64,000 nucleotides of DNA from the IMG/VR virus record IMGVR_UViG_3300028536_000001, positions 1 to 64,000 of that record. One strand, given 5' to 3'. Position 1 is the stretch's first letter; the number at the start of each line of letters is the position of its first letter. This document shows positions 45,265-54,251 of the stretch, piece by piece. Under the pieces are notes generated by a model. It had not been told where the DNA came from. It saw only the letters and a program-made list of their open reading frames with translations, and searched no databases. The translations under genes were made by a program, and so were the position numbers. Source of the stretch: a virus.

Positions 45265-46371
45265 ATGATTACCTATACTTATAAAATTCGTCCAACCAAA
45301 GCACAAGAAGTTAAACTTTTGGAAACACTGGACTTAACTCGTAAACTTTATAATGACGGTCTTCGAGAATTGATTGATCATTACGAGAAAATAGGAAAAT
45401 ATCTTCATAGATACGATCACGATAAACTACATAATTCAAAAAGACATCCCACTCTTCAAGGATTTGTAGTAGATGAAACATTAAATCGACTGCATAAATC
45501 TTTTGCAGATTTTTTTAGAGGCATAAGAGAAAAACGTAAAGTTGGGTTTCCTCGTTTTAAATCGCAAGATCGTTGGCATAGTTTTTCTTCTTCTTGTTCG
45601 GGCGGATTGACTTTGCGTGGAACTTTATTTTATGCGGGAAAAAAAATGGGAGGAAAAATTCGAGTTAATGTTACTCGGCCTCTCCAAGGTAATCAAAAGA
45701 TATCACGTATTCTCAAGAAACCATCAGGCTGGTATCTTCAAATCGTAACTGATTATGAAAAACCTAAACTAGAACCAAATACTCAATCAATTGGCTTGGA
45801 TTTTGGGATTAAAAATCTTGTTGCTGATAGCGAAGGAAACTTCGTAGAAAATCCACAGTTTCTAAAGCAGTCGCTAAAGAAACTTAGAATTGCACAGCGC
45901 TCCAAAGACCGTCGAAAAATAGGGTCTAATCGTCGCAAAAAAGCAACACAAGTTGTATCCAACGTTTACGAGATAGTTCACAATCAGCGCCTCGACTATT
46001 ATCATAAAGTAACTAGACGATATGTCAACGACTGTGGTCTGATCGTAATAGAAGATTTAAAACCATCGAATATGATTAAAAACCACAACTTAGCTCGTTC
46101 AATTATGGATAGCAGTTGGGGAATGCTAAGAAATCTACTTGAAGTCAAAGCGGCAGAAGCTGGTCGTCAAGTAATCGCAGTACCACCACATTACACATCT
46201 CAAAAATGTTCTAAGTGCGGAGAAATAGTTCAGAAATCATTAAGCGTTCGCACTCATTCTTGTCCTTGTGGTTACATCGATGATCGAGATGTGAACGCAG
46301 CAAAGAATATCTTAGGGGCCGGGTTGGCCCTTCAGGCGTTAACGTATGGCACTAGCCAACGCGTTGCCTGA
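45265..46371 (+). mobile_element. tnpB: TnpB nuclease (IS200/IS605 type), no TnpA visible
   Basis: 368 residues. RuvC acidic residues are GLDFGIK near 177, VIEDLK near 261 and DRDVNAAKN near 340, with the zinc finger CSKC...CPC between. This is a compact RNA-guided nuclease ancestral to Cas12. No transposase tnpA is adjacent, so it is a TnpB-only element or domesticated. Its base composition is more AT-rich than neighbours. The gene end and downstream hairpins may form the guide (omega) RNA. Confidence 0.93.
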
Positions 46372-46415
46372 GAAAGCCTGCGTAAGCAGGAGAAGAAATT
46401 AAGTAACCAATGGTT
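46290..46415 (+). ncRNA. possible omega RNA at the tnpB 3' end
   Basis: The end of tnpB and the following 40 bases hold GGGCC/GGCCC, CCAACG/CGTTGC-type and CCTGC-GTAA-GCAGG hairpins. In known TnpB systems the guide RNA overlaps the 3' end of the gene and runs to the element's right end. The exact end and guide are not resolved here. Confidence 0.4.
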
Positions 46416-46459
46416 GGAGGAGTTGTGAGTCTAAAAATCTATATAAAGAGTGTAAAACT

Positions 46460-46654
46460 GTGAATCAGCCCCGATATAGTGACGCAAAACGTAAAGTACT
46501 ATCTTATTTTCCTGAAGCATACGCAGAGTTCTGGGTGGATGCTTGGGACGATGGTTTCATTATATACTCTAATTCTCTTGGCAAAATTTTAGGTAACGGA
46601 CAGAATTCTTCAGATGCGTGGGAAGACGCAGCAAATAACTTGGAGGAACTATGA
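46460..46654 (+). CDS. small protein
   Basis: 64 residues, GTG start overlapping a short upstream frame. Begins MNQPRYSDAKRK, like the gene at 47112 (MNQPRYSGPNRS), so the starts may be duplicated. WEDAANNLEEL end. Unknown. Confidence 0.62.
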   Translation: MNQPRYSDAKRKVLSYFPEAYAEFWVDAWDDGFIIYSNSLGKILGNGQNSSDAWEDAANNLEEL

Positions 46655-47112
46655 ACTATAAAAATGGAGATGTAATTCGTTACAAACCTGACAACAATTG
46701 GTGTAAGCACGGTATTGCAGTGGTGTATCGAACCTGCAATTCTGTATTGGCGAAAGATACCTACTGGGGAATTGGAGCACACGGAGATTCTGGATGGATA
46801 CACGAATCCGATATAGAGGGAAGTACTTTAATCGGCAATATTTATGAGTTCCGGGCCGATAATTACAGAAACGAAAAACATTACGCAGATACAGATAAGT
46901 TTTATATACCCATGGGTGGAGGTTCCGCTCAAATGTGGTACCGCGTAGGAGCACAACCTATCCCGTCTTTAGTTGCTGCACATTTTCAATGTCTTGTAGA
47001 AAAAGCAGAAACCGGTGTTAGAGCCGCTGAAGGTACTCTTCTTCGGAGAAAACAGGAACTTGAAGAATATTTGAAACAACACCCTGAGATTAGTCTTAAG
47101 AAAGAAATTTAA
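46651..47112 (+). CDS. unknown protein
   Basis: 153 residues, ATGA overlap. N-terminal half beta-rich (NGDVIRYKPDNNW), C-terminal helix with a charged coil. Two Cys. No family recognised. Confidence 0.68.
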   Translation: MNYKNGDVIRYKPDNNWCKHGIAVVYRTCNSVLAKDTYWGIGAHGDSGWIHESDIEGSTLIGNIYEFRADNYRNEKHYADTDKFYIPMGGGSAQMWYRVGAQPIPSLVAAHFQCLVEKAETGVRAAEGTLLRRKQELEEYLKQHPEISLKKEI

Positions 47113-47357
47113 TGAATCAACCTCGATATAGCGGTCCGAATCGAAGCGGTACATGCACCTGTGGCTGTTATTGGGAAGACCACCACCTCAACATGGTAAT
47201 GAAACAAGAATATGTAAACGAAACCGGAGAAATTTATATTCCCGAAGAATGTTGTAAATACGGCTTTAATGAAGTAGGCGGTATGAAATATGAAAATGGA
47301 GAGTGGGTAGATCACTGCCACAGGTATAAGGATACGATGGAAGGAGAGATGAAGTAA
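47112..47357 (+). CDS. small conserved zinc-type protein
   Basis: 81 residues: PRYSGPNRSGTCTCGCYWEDHHLNMVM then YIPEECCKYGFNEVGG. The CTCGC...HH and CC pattern suggests zinc binding; a known small phage family type of unknown function. TAATG overlap. Confidence 0.72.
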   Translation: MNQPRYSGPNRSGTCTCGCYWEDHHLNMVMKQEYVNETGEIYIPEECCKYGFNEVGGMKYENGEWVDHCHRYKDTMEGEMK

Positions 47358-47996
47358 ATGCCACAATTAGTTTTGATAAGCGATACTCACGGGCTGCACG
47401 ATCAGGTAAAGGTTCCAGAGGGTGACATCCTGATCCACGCAGGCGACTTCATGAACGGGGGTCGAGATCTGTATGAGGTTACTAGGTTTGCACGCTGGTG
47501 GAACAGACATCCCCATCCCCATAAAATTTTAATCGGCGGCAACCACGACCGATATCTGGAGAAGGATAAGACCGAAGTACTATCTTACTTTGAGAACACG
47601 ATCTATCTTGAAGATTCGGGATGCAGTCTCTTGGGGTTAAATTTTTGGGGAAGTCCTTATACCCCGGCATTCATGCAGTGGAGTTTTATGCGCCACAGGG
47701 GAGAAGACATCAAGAAGCATTGGGATAAGATCCCAAATGATACAGATATCCTTGTAACTCATGGACCTCCTTGGGGAATTTTGGATCAAGTAGATCCATA
47801 CAACAATTCCGAGTACCTTGGCTGTCAAGATTTAAGCAGAAAATACAATGAAATTTTTGAGCCTAAGCTCCATTTATTTGGCCACATACACGGCTCTTAT
47901 GGACAGTCTAAAATTGGCAATACTATCTTTGTGAACGCGTCTCAAGTAGACGAACAGTACCGCGTGGTAAACAAGCCAGTAGTAATAGAATTATGA
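47358..47996 (+). CDS. calcineurin-like metallophosphoesterase
   Basis: 212 residues. Metal motifs: ISDTHG (5-10 region), AGDFMNGG, GGNHDRY, THGPPWG and LFGHIHGSYG. This is a small phosphodiesterase of the MPPED-like group. Substrate unknown; could be a nucleotide. Two further phosphoesterases lie at 53584 and 60457. Confidence 0.92.
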   Translation: MPQLVLISDTHGLHDQVKVPEGDILIHAGDFMNGGRDLYEVTRFARWWNRHPHPHKILIGGNHDRYLEKDKTEVLSYFENTIYLEDSGCSLLGLNFWGSPYTPAFMQWSFMRHRGEDIKKHWDKIPNDTDILVTHGPPWGILDQVDPYNNSEYLGCQDLSRKYNEIFEPKLHLFGHIHGSYGQSKIGNTIFVNASQVDEQYRVVNKPVVIEL

Positions 47997-48148
47997 GCGA
48001 TGGTGAATTTTGTCTGTGTCCTGAGTGTCTTCAAAATCCATGTGGTTGCGAGGAAGAAGACGAACCTATTCCAAAATGGCTTGTAGGTAGAGGCGACGAC
48101 GCAGTAGCGGCGTGGGGATATGGTATACCTTTGTCTGGACCAATTTAG
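47993..48148 (+). CDS. small Cys-rich acidic protein
   Basis: 51 residues: CLCPECLQNPCGCEEEDE is a compact zinc knuckle. ATGA overlap. Unknown. Confidence 0.6.
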   Translation: MSDGEFCLCPECLQNPCGCEEEDEPIPKWLVGRGDDAVAAWGYGIPLSGPI

Positions 48149-48155
48149 AGGAAAA

Positions 48156-48359
48156 ATGTCAATAAATCTTAAAGAATACCTAGAGAAAATTTCACAGGAA
48201 AACGCACCAACAGATCCTGTACCAAACGATCCGTGGGGCTTTAACGTATTCGATGCCTCTGGTGGAAACTACGATGATGCCTTTTCTATGGGCTGCGACG
48301 AAGGTCGTATCCAGCTAGCACGTGAACTATTAAAACTTACAGGAATGGAAGAGAAATGA
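48156..48359 (+). CDS. small conserved protein
   Basis: 67 residues from ATG 48156 with GAGGAA upstream. PWGFNVFDASGGNYDDAFSMGCDEGRI is typical of small conserved phage proteins. Directly precedes the replication initiator gene. Confidence 0.68.
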   Translation: MSINLKEYLEKISQENAPTDPVPNDPWGFNVFDASGGNYDDAFSMGCDEGRIQLARELLKLTGMEEK

Positions 48360-49402
48360 TGCCCGCCCGCATAGTTGACGGCAGTAGTTTGTACAAGTCT
48401 CAAAAGTTGAAGAAAGTCCCTGTCCAATTTCGGGCCGAGTACGCGAACCTTATTCCCTTAGCTGAGGCGAACGGTAGTTTTGAGTGCGAGGCAGAACTTA
48501 TCTGGTCTACTGTGTATTCTTACAATCGCACAGATGTGACCCCGGAAATTGTACAGACAATTCTGGATGAGTTTGAAAAAGCAGGCATGCTGCAACGGTG
48601 GGAGGAAAAGGGTCGCCACTACGGTCACTGGACTGGGATTGAAAAACCAGGTCGGCTGCCTCCTCCTTTTCAGCGAGCAAAATATACAAATTTACCGCCT
48701 TTGCCTCCAGAGGTTGAGGGTACCCGCGATCCATCCGGAAAATGGACAACTCAACAGGTAGAAATTCCACTAGAAGAGGCTAAACACCTGTGGGGCGAAG
48801 CTATAGTCAATAATCTCAAATCCACTCTTCCCTTAGATACTCAAATTGAAAACGGGTGCAGGGAACAGTTTGGGATCGTAGAGCCGCGCAAGCAGTGGGC
48901 TAAGGAACTTAAGGAAGCGGTGAAGACTCACGGGCACGACGAACTCTTGGCTGAGTTTGAAAACTGGGTAACTTCTCAGATAGGGTTTACAGGTAAAAAA
49001 CCTGTTTCTATCTTTTTGCGGAGTTTAAGTAGCGGAATCGCCGCAACTCCTGCGGTGAAAAGCCCCGCGCTTCAGGATGTGGAGACAAAAATTGCTTCAA
49101 TAAGCAACTCTCAGGTGTTTTTCCACAACCAACAGCGTCCTTTATTGGCTTCTTTGGTACAACAATACGGCCAAGACGGGGTGACTACAGCCTTTGCGGA
49201 GTTCTGGAATAGCGTAGATGATTCCAGTATCAAGTTCGCAGCCAAGAATTTCATTGAACAGGCTGGAACTCGTATCGAAGCGCGGAAAGCTAAGAAATAC
49301 CAGACTGAAAAACGTGATACACTGGCTAAAGAAGCCTTAGCTGCGGCGCAAGCTGGAGTTGAAAATGATGTTGAGGAAGAATACGTGGAGGAAGAATTGT
49401 GA
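48356..49402 (+). CDS. DnaD/DnaT-like replication protein
   Basis: 348 residues. The N-terminal 100 residues have the winged-helix layout of phage initiator/loader proteins (PARIVDGSSLYKSQKLKKVPVQFR..., ...LDEFEKAGMLQRWEEKGRHYGHW). The middle is helical and the C-terminal tail acidic. It probably helps load the primase-helicase at 49783. A repeat copy lies inside. Confidence 0.78.
   Translation: MMPARIVDGSSLYKSQKLKKVPVQFRAEYANLIPLAEANGSFECEAELIWSTVYSYNRTDVTPEIVQTILDEFEKAGMLQRWEEKGRHYGHWTGIEKPGRLPPPFQRAKYTNLPPLPPEVEGTRDPSGKWTTQQVEIPLEEAKHLWGEAIVNNLKSTLPLDTQIENGCREQFGIVEPRKQWAKELKEAVKTHGHDELLAEFENWVTSQIGFTGKKPVSIFLRSLSSGIAATPAVKSPALQDVETKIASISNSQVFFHNQQRPLLASLVQQYGQDGVTTAFAEFWNSVDDSSIKFAAKNFIEQAGTRIEARKAKKYQTEKRDTLAKEALAAAQAGVENDVEEEYVEEEL
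48732..48748. repeat. dispersed repeat variant inside initiator gene
   Basis: CATCCGGAAAATGGACA, two bases off in one arm, read P-S-G-K-W-T-T. Confidence 0.65.
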
Positions 49403-49635
49403 GTATACCTTTGAGAATAACTGACAAAATATACGATTCTGTTAGAAATGCAATTTGGTCTGAAATCAGTCCTCAAGAGTTTCTCGATGAAGTACTTGGA
49501 TGCTGGAAAATGGTATTAGAAGAAAAGAAACAAATAGCCGATAGAGTATTTTCTAAGAAGAAAACGTATCATGCTGGTGAAACAGTCGAAATAGATTATA
49601 TAGAAAAATTCATAGAAGAGGAGCTAGGAATGTGA
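49399..49635 (+). CDS. small helical protein
   Basis: 78 residues, GTG start in GTGA overlap. Unknown; acidic C-terminus. Confidence 0.63.
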   Translation: MSIPLRITDKIYDSVRNAIWSEISPQEFLDEVLGCWKMVLEEKKQIADRVFSKKKTYHAGETVEIDYIEKFIEEELGM

Positions 49636-49772
49636 GCCGTATACCTCTAGGTAATAAAGTTGCGAGGATAGATGCAATCACTTTTCACACTACATACGAC
49701 TGTGAGCACACTGAAATCATCATGAAGAAGTGTGGATGTATTCCAGAAAACGCAACTATCAAGCACGATTAA
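49632..49772 (+). CDS. small Cys-containing protein
   Basis: 46 residues, GTG start in GTGA overlap (MSRIPLGNKVARIDAITF). Shares the SRIPL/SIPL start with the preceding gene. CEH...KKCGC end. Unknown. Confidence 0.56.
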   Translation: MSRIPLGNKVARIDAITFHTTYDCEHTEIIMKKCGCIPENATIKHD

Positions 49773-49782
49773 GTGAGGCCCT

Positions 49783-51672
49783 TTGTCTGTCCCTGTTGAA
49801 GAACTCGAAAGCATAAAGTGTAACCCGTCGGTCCTTCGACTGTATTCCAGCAAAACCAAACTGGAGAAACGCGGGAAGGATCTTTTCGGAATATGCCCGC
49901 TGCATAGTGAAAAGTCGGGATCGTTTACTGTATCCCAAGACTCTCGTGGGTTTTGGTTGTGGCACTGCTTCGGCGGGTGCGGTGGCGGAGATATATTGTC
50001 TTTTGTCCAGAAAACGGATAAATGCACTTTCAACGAAGCAGTCAAAACGGTGCAAGATTTTCTTGGTTCCGATCCTAAAAAATCTCACGTGGATAAAATC
50101 TTCAAGCCACTAGAAGAGAAGCCAAAGGAGTATAAAACTTTCACCTTGGCTGAATACAAAAAGCTGGAAGACGCTCTTGCGAGCAGTTCAGAGGGAATGA
50201 AGTGGCTTCAGGAACAGAGGGGAATTACCTACGAGACTGCGAAGAGATTGCATGTTGGGTTTCGGCAGGATTTGGGAAAAATAGGCGAGAAGGACCCGAA
50301 AATCCAAGAAGTTCGCAACAAGGGATGGATCGCATTTCCTTATTTCGAGGATGATAAAGTTGTTCTAATCAAGTACCGCTCTGTGATACAAAAGATTACG
50401 GCGCGTCAACCGGGTATGAAAACTACTCTGTTTGGGTTGGAGAGTATTGACCCTTTTGAACCAATTGTGGTCGTGGAGGGGGAACCGGACCGGATTATTA
50501 TGGAGCAGGCCGGATTTCGATCTGTAGCCCTTCCTATGTCCGGATTCACCCTGACCCCAGAACTGAGAGATGCGCTTGAATGCGCAGACGGTATTATCCT
50601 GGCGGGTGACTGCGATCAAGGTCCCGGTATCAAGGCGATGGAACGACTAAAACAGGATTTCGGTGATAAAGCAATTCTGGTCAAGTGGCCCGATGGCTAC
50701 AAGGATGCGAACGAAACTTTCATAAGGTGCAATAAAATGGACGTAAACGCCTTTAAGGACCATTTTAATGAACTTATCGCCCGGTCGAAAAGCCAGCCGA
50801 TGCCCGGAGTTTACGGATTGGCTGACAGTATGCTATCTCACGATGAAGGAACGTTAACTGACCACCCCAATAGGCTAAAATTTCCTTGGCCATCGGTAGA
50901 TAAAATGGCGATTCTAGTTCCCGGCGCGGTAGTGTTTTCAACCGCCACATCCACTGGTTGCGGAAAAACTCAGCTATGGATGAACGCAACTCTGCACGGA
51001 GCTAGAAAACACGGAGAAATCGTTCTTTCGTACCAATGCGAGCTTAGTGTAGAGGAGTATAAGAACATCGTGGCCGCTCATGTTTTAGCACGTGATCGTA
51101 ACACTTTGACGGGAGCCGACTACAAAAAAACATTTGCATTGATCAAGGATTTGCGGTATTATGTTGGTAGAGATACTACTCTGACTGATGTAAACTCAGT
51201 ATTAGACTTAATAGAAGCCGCCGTCAAGAGGTTGGGGGTGACTGTTGTGGTTCTGGATCATATTCACTTTTTGACTCGTACGGCATCAGACGAAATTAAA
51301 GCTCAGTCTCAAGCCATGCAGCGAATAAAAAATATGGCTCAGACTTATGGTTTGAAGTTCATAGTAATTGGACAGCCGAGAAAAGCCGATTCAAAAACAA
51401 AAGGAAAATCTCTACATATTTCGGATGCTAAGGGTTCCGAAGCCGTAACTGCGGATGCAGACGCTGTGTATTTTTTACACAGAGAGGTCGTAAAAAATAT
51501 CGATCCCGCAAATCCACCGATGGATGAATACGGACCGGAAACTGAGATTCATCTTAAAAAGGCTCGGTCCAAAGGAAGAGGCGCTGCGTACGCTAAACTT
51601 TATTTCCAAGGTTCTATTTCTACTTTTTTAGAATTGAGTAACCATGATGAAGAGGACATGTTCGCACAGTGA
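49783..51672 (+). CDS. primase-helicase (T7 gp4/DnaG-DnaB type)
   Basis: 629 residues, TTG start. CHC2-type zinc finger at about 38-65 (CPLHSEKSGSF, CFGGCGGGD), TOPRIM near 229-275 (VVVEGEPDR, LAGDCDQG), then a RecA-like helicase with Walker A STGCGKTQ near 387 and Walker B VVVLDHIHF near 485. It primes and unwinds DNA for the family A polymerase. A repeat variant lies in the zinc-finger part at 50004. Confidence 0.92.
   Translation: MSVPVEELESIKCNPSVLRLYSSKTKLEKRGKDLFGICPLHSEKSGSFTVSQDSRGFWLWHCFGGCGGGDILSFVQKTDKCTFNEAVKTVQDFLGSDPKKSHVDKIFKPLEEKPKEYKTFTLAEYKKLEDALASSSEGMKWLQEQRGITYETAKRLHVGFRQDLGKIGEKDPKIQEVRNKGWIAFPYFEDDKVVLIKYRSVIQKITARQPGMKTTLFGLESIDPFEPIVVVEGEPDRIIMEQAGFRSVALPMSGFTLTPELRDALECADGIILAGDCDQGPGIKAMERLKQDFGDKAILVKWPDGYKDANETFIRCNKMDVNAFKDHFNELIARSKSQPMPGVYGLADSMLSHDEGTLTDHPNRLKFPWPSVDKMAILVPGAVVFSTATSTGCGKTQLWMNATLHGARKHGEIVLSYQCELSVEEYKNIVAAHVLARDRNTLTGADYKKTFALIKDLRYYVGRDTTLTDVNSVLDLIEAAVKRLGVTVVVLDHIHFLTRTASDEIKAQSQAMQRIKNMAQTYGLKFIVIGQPRKADSKTKGKSLHISDAKGSEAVTADADAVYFLHREVVKNIDPANPPMDEYGPETEIHLKKARSKGRGAAYAKLYFQGSISTFLELSNHDEEDMFAQ
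50004..50020. repeat. dispersed repeat variant inside primase gene
   Basis: TGTCCAGAAAACGGATA, read V-Q-K-T-D-K; two bases off. The copy in the clamp gene at 52759 encodes the same V-Q-K-T-D-K. Confidence 0.6.
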
Positions 51673-52268
51673 TGATTGAAAAACAATGTACAAAATGTAA
51701 GGAATCGAAATCTCTAGAATTGTTTCCTAAATCCAGTAAGAGTAGGGATAAGAAAGCTTGGGTATGTAAGGCGTGTGCAAAAGAATATCATCGTTTACGA
51801 TACGTGAATAACAAAGAACTTATAAATGAAAGAAACAAAGCATGGGCTCGAAATAACCCCGAAAAGATGGCAGCGTGTCGTAATAGCTGGAACAGCCGAA
51901 ATCTCGACAGAATTAAAAGAAATTGCAAAAGATGGCAAAGTGAAAGATCTAGACCGACAAAACAGGGAATAACTAACGAACAGCATCAAGATCTTTTAAA
52001 CTATACCGAACGTAAATGCTTTATTTGCGGATACCTAGATGAAGGCGATTCGAATAGATGGGCTTTGGATCACGATTATAAATGTCACCCGAAGAAAGGT
52101 TACTCTTGCGTAAAATGTATTCGTGGTGTACTTTGTAAGAACTGCAATACAGGTCTAGGGCATTTCAAAGATCATGTGGAGAACTTGGAAAAAGCTATTG
52201 AATACCTAAAAGAACCACCCGCAAAGAATATGTCTTGGAGCAAGTATGGGGAGTTTCAAAATGAATAA
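51669..52268 (+). CDS. endonuclease VII-like HNH nuclease
   Basis: 199 residues (GTG 51669 or ATG 51672). N-terminal zinc ribbon CTKCKESKSLELFPKSS...CKAC, basic middle, then CFICGYLD, ALDHDYKCH, CIRGVLCKNCNTGLGHFKD, the endonuclease VII-like core. Sits just after the primase-helicase. A likely free-standing homing nuclease. Confidence 0.88.
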   Translation: MMIEKQCTKCKESKSLELFPKSSKSRDKKAWVCKACAKEYHRLRYVNNKELINERNKAWARNNPEKMAACRNSWNSRNLDRIKRNCKRWQSERSRPTKQGITNEQHQDLLNYTERKCFICGYLDEGDSNRWALDHDYKCHPKKGYSCVKCIRGVLCKNCNTGLGHFKDHVENLEKAIEYLKEPPAKNMSWSKYGEFQNE

Positions 52269-52359
52269 CGCATTCGACGTCATCACAGTTGCGGCAGAGT
52301 TCATAAAAACGTTCCTAGAAATCAGTCATCAAGAAGAACCGGAGGACATGTTTCAATGA
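52261..52359 (+). CDS. 32-residue protein
   Basis: MNNAFDVITVAAEFIKTFLE..., ends EEPEDMFQ. Starts inside the end of the nuclease gene and ends in an ATGA overlap. Its tail EPEDMFQ resembles EEDMFAQ at the primase C-terminus, as if the nuclease inserted between the end of a gene and a copy of it. Confidence 0.5.
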   Translation: MNNAFDVITVAAEFIKTFLEISHQEEPEDMFQ

Positions 52360-52538
52360 TATTTGATATCATACTACGTCTTTTACCCGATATAATACCG
52401 AGAGGTTGCGGCTTGTTTATGGCCGTGTACGCGACCTACTTAGTGTTTCACTATCCAACGAACGGGCATGAACTGCTGCTAGCATTATTGCTGTTTGTGC
52501 TGACAGCATTTACTTGGCCCGTGGAAATTAGACCATGA
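52356..52538 (+). CDS. small membrane protein
   Basis: 60 residues; two hydrophobic segments (CGLFMAVYATYLVF and LLLALLLFVLTAF). ATGA overlap with the clamp gene. Unknown. Confidence 0.62.
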   Translation: MIFDIILRLLPDIIPRGCGLFMAVYATYLVFHYPTNGHELLLALLLFVLTAFTWPVEIRP

Positions 52539-53584
52539 ATATTGTTCTACCAACTCTTAAACCGCTCATCAAACGCGTTGCTGCGGTCAAGTCTGAGGTA
52601 ATTATCCTGGATACCGAGCATGGCATACTGGCCGCTAAGGAACAGAACCTAGCCGCCTGGGTTGAGGACGAGTCCCTGAAAGATTCAGAAAAAGTGGTAT
52701 ACTTTTTCCCAAGCCGAAAGTTCACAACCTCCGTTAACCGCATGTCTGGAATCCTATCTGTCCAGAAAACGGACAAGGGTTATTCTCTTGTCTCAAACAA
52801 GACCAGAATCGATTTGGAAGAAGCAAAAACCGCTTGGCGGTACGAGCCTGCTGATGCCTTGCAAATCTGCCTCAACACGGCAATTTTACAAGAGCTGATC
52901 AAGTTCGTCCAAATTGCTCCAGATTCCAAGCAAACGGGGTTGACATATTCTGGGATGGTCTCTTTGGTCGGCACGGAAGATCCGCTCGGGGGGTCAATCG
53001 AAGCAATCGCAACGGATGGTAAACGTATCGCAAGTTTATCGATTCCTGCGGATGTGCAACAATCCTTTTCGGTGCTGTTACCTTCGTCACTAATTCCAAT
53101 AATTCCCACACTTTCTGATGAAAAAACCTTGCTTTTTGACGACTCTCGTGTTAGTATTATTAAGAGTGGTAAATTTACTGCGCGTGCGAACAAATTTACG
53201 GATAAATTTCCAGATGCAAAACGTTTGTTTCCAACAGGTTGTGATTTTATTGCAAGAGTGGATGCAGGAGAATTCCGCGAAGCGCTTGGCCGCTTAGAAG
53301 CTGTAATGAACGAGGAAACCAGGGCAGTCAAGTTGACGTGGGCGCAGAATCTTGAACTTCGTACCGGAAACCAGAGTACGCACGGAAAAGATGAAATTGC
53401 GTACCAGACCCTGCGGGGAAGAGGAAACGAGTTAGCGTTTACTGCCATCTTTGACTGGAAATTCCTGAACGATTTCTTTGAACGAGTAGAAGGACAAGTA
53501 ACCTGTAGTTACTCGGTAGGTAAAAATTTCATAGTACTTCAGAGTAAAGAGAAGAAATATTTGTTAGCGAGGATGGAAAAGTAG
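52535..53584 (+). CDS. dnaN: DNA polymerase sliding clamp (DnaN-like)
   Basis: 349 residues, close to the usual 370. IEAIATDGKRIASLSIPA near 151-168 is the ATDGxRLA signature of beta clamps, and the overall three-domain layout fits. The C-terminus KYLLARMEK is a variant of the usual P-M-R-x end. It would be loaded by the DnaX-like protein at 37778. A repeat copy lies at 52759. Confidence 0.85.
   Translation: MNIVLPTLKPLIKRVAAVKSEVIILDTEHGILAAKEQNLAAWVEDESLKDSEKVVYFFPSRKFTTSVNRMSGILSVQKTDKGYSLVSNKTRIDLEEAKTAWRYEPADALQICLNTAILQELIKFVQIAPDSKQTGLTYSGMVSLVGTEDPLGGSIEAIATDGKRIASLSIPADVQQSFSVLLPSSLIPIIPTLSDEKTLLFDDSRVSIIKSGKFTARANKFTDKFPDAKRLFPTGCDFIARVDAGEFREALGRLEAVMNEETRAVKLTWAQNLELRTGNQSTHGKDEIAYQTLRGRGNELAFTAIFDWKFLNDFFERVEGQVTCSYSVGKNFIVLQSKEKKYLLARMEK
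52759..52775. repeat. 17-bp inverted repeat, variant centre, inside clamp gene
   Basis: TGTCCAGAAAACGGACA, perfect arms, read V-Q-K-T-D-K-G. Confidence 0.75.
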
Positions 53585-54084
53585 TGGCGAATTTGTTCTT
53601 CATAAGTGACACCCACTTCGGGCACGCTAACATCCTAAACTTTCTGAAGCTGGACGGCACCAAACTACGAGATTTCTCTTCCGTAGAAGAGATGGACGAA
53701 CATATAATTGATCGATGGAACTCAGTGGTTCGCCCGCAAGATCACTGTTATCACCTTGGTGACGTAGCCATGAAACGAAGAGATATAGGTACTGTTTCCC
53801 GCTGTAATGGACATAAAAGATTGGTCAGAGGAAATCACGATGTGTACAAGACCAAAGACTATCTTTCCTGTTTTGATGAGATTTACGGAATTCGCGTGCT
53901 CGATAATATAATTTTTACACACATTCCGATTCATCCAGAAAATATGGGACGGTTTAAAGCAAACGCCCACGGACACATACACGCAAATCCTTCTCCAGAA
54001 GGGAACTACATAAATCTCAGCGTCGAAGCTATAGATTATACACCAATTGCGTTAGAAGATTTGAAAAAGAGGATGGAAAAATAA
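53584..54084 (+). CDS. calcineurin-like metallophosphoesterase
   Basis: 166 residues, GTG start. FISDTHFGH, HLGDVAMK, RGNHD, FTHIPIH and NAHGHIHAN are the metal motifs of the small MJ0936/YfcE-like phosphoesterases common in phages. Substrate unknown. The clamp gene ends at its start. Confidence 0.92.
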   Translation: MANLFFISDTHFGHANILNFLKLDGTKLRDFSSVEEMDEHIIDRWNSVVRPQDHCYHLGDVAMKRRDIGTVSRCNGHKRLVRGNHDVYKTKDYLSCFDEIYGIRVLDNIIFTHIPIHPENMGRFKANAHGHIHANPSPEGNYINLSVEAIDYTPIALEDLKKRMEK

Positions 54085-54251
54085 TGGAATTAAATGATCT
54101 TAAGGCGATAATGGCGGCAACTCTCTTATCTGGATCAGTTAAATTGGAAGCAAATCGTACTTTGCGTGGACCTACCGAGATAGAAATACAAACGGCTGTT
54201 CGTCACGCTGAAAGTATATGGGAAGAAGTTTTAAGACAGGAAAGCAAATGA
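54084..54251 (+). CDS. small helical protein
   Basis: 55 residues (starts MELNDLKAIMAATLLSG), overlap on both sides. Unknown. Confidence 0.62.
   Translation: MELNDLKAIMAATLLSGSVKLEANRTLRGPTEIEIQTAVRHAESIWEEVLRQESK

Noticed and set aside
52780-53448. Long minus-strand reading frame of 222 codons
   Set aside because: It lies exactly antisense to the sliding-clamp gene and has no ribosome site or family pattern.
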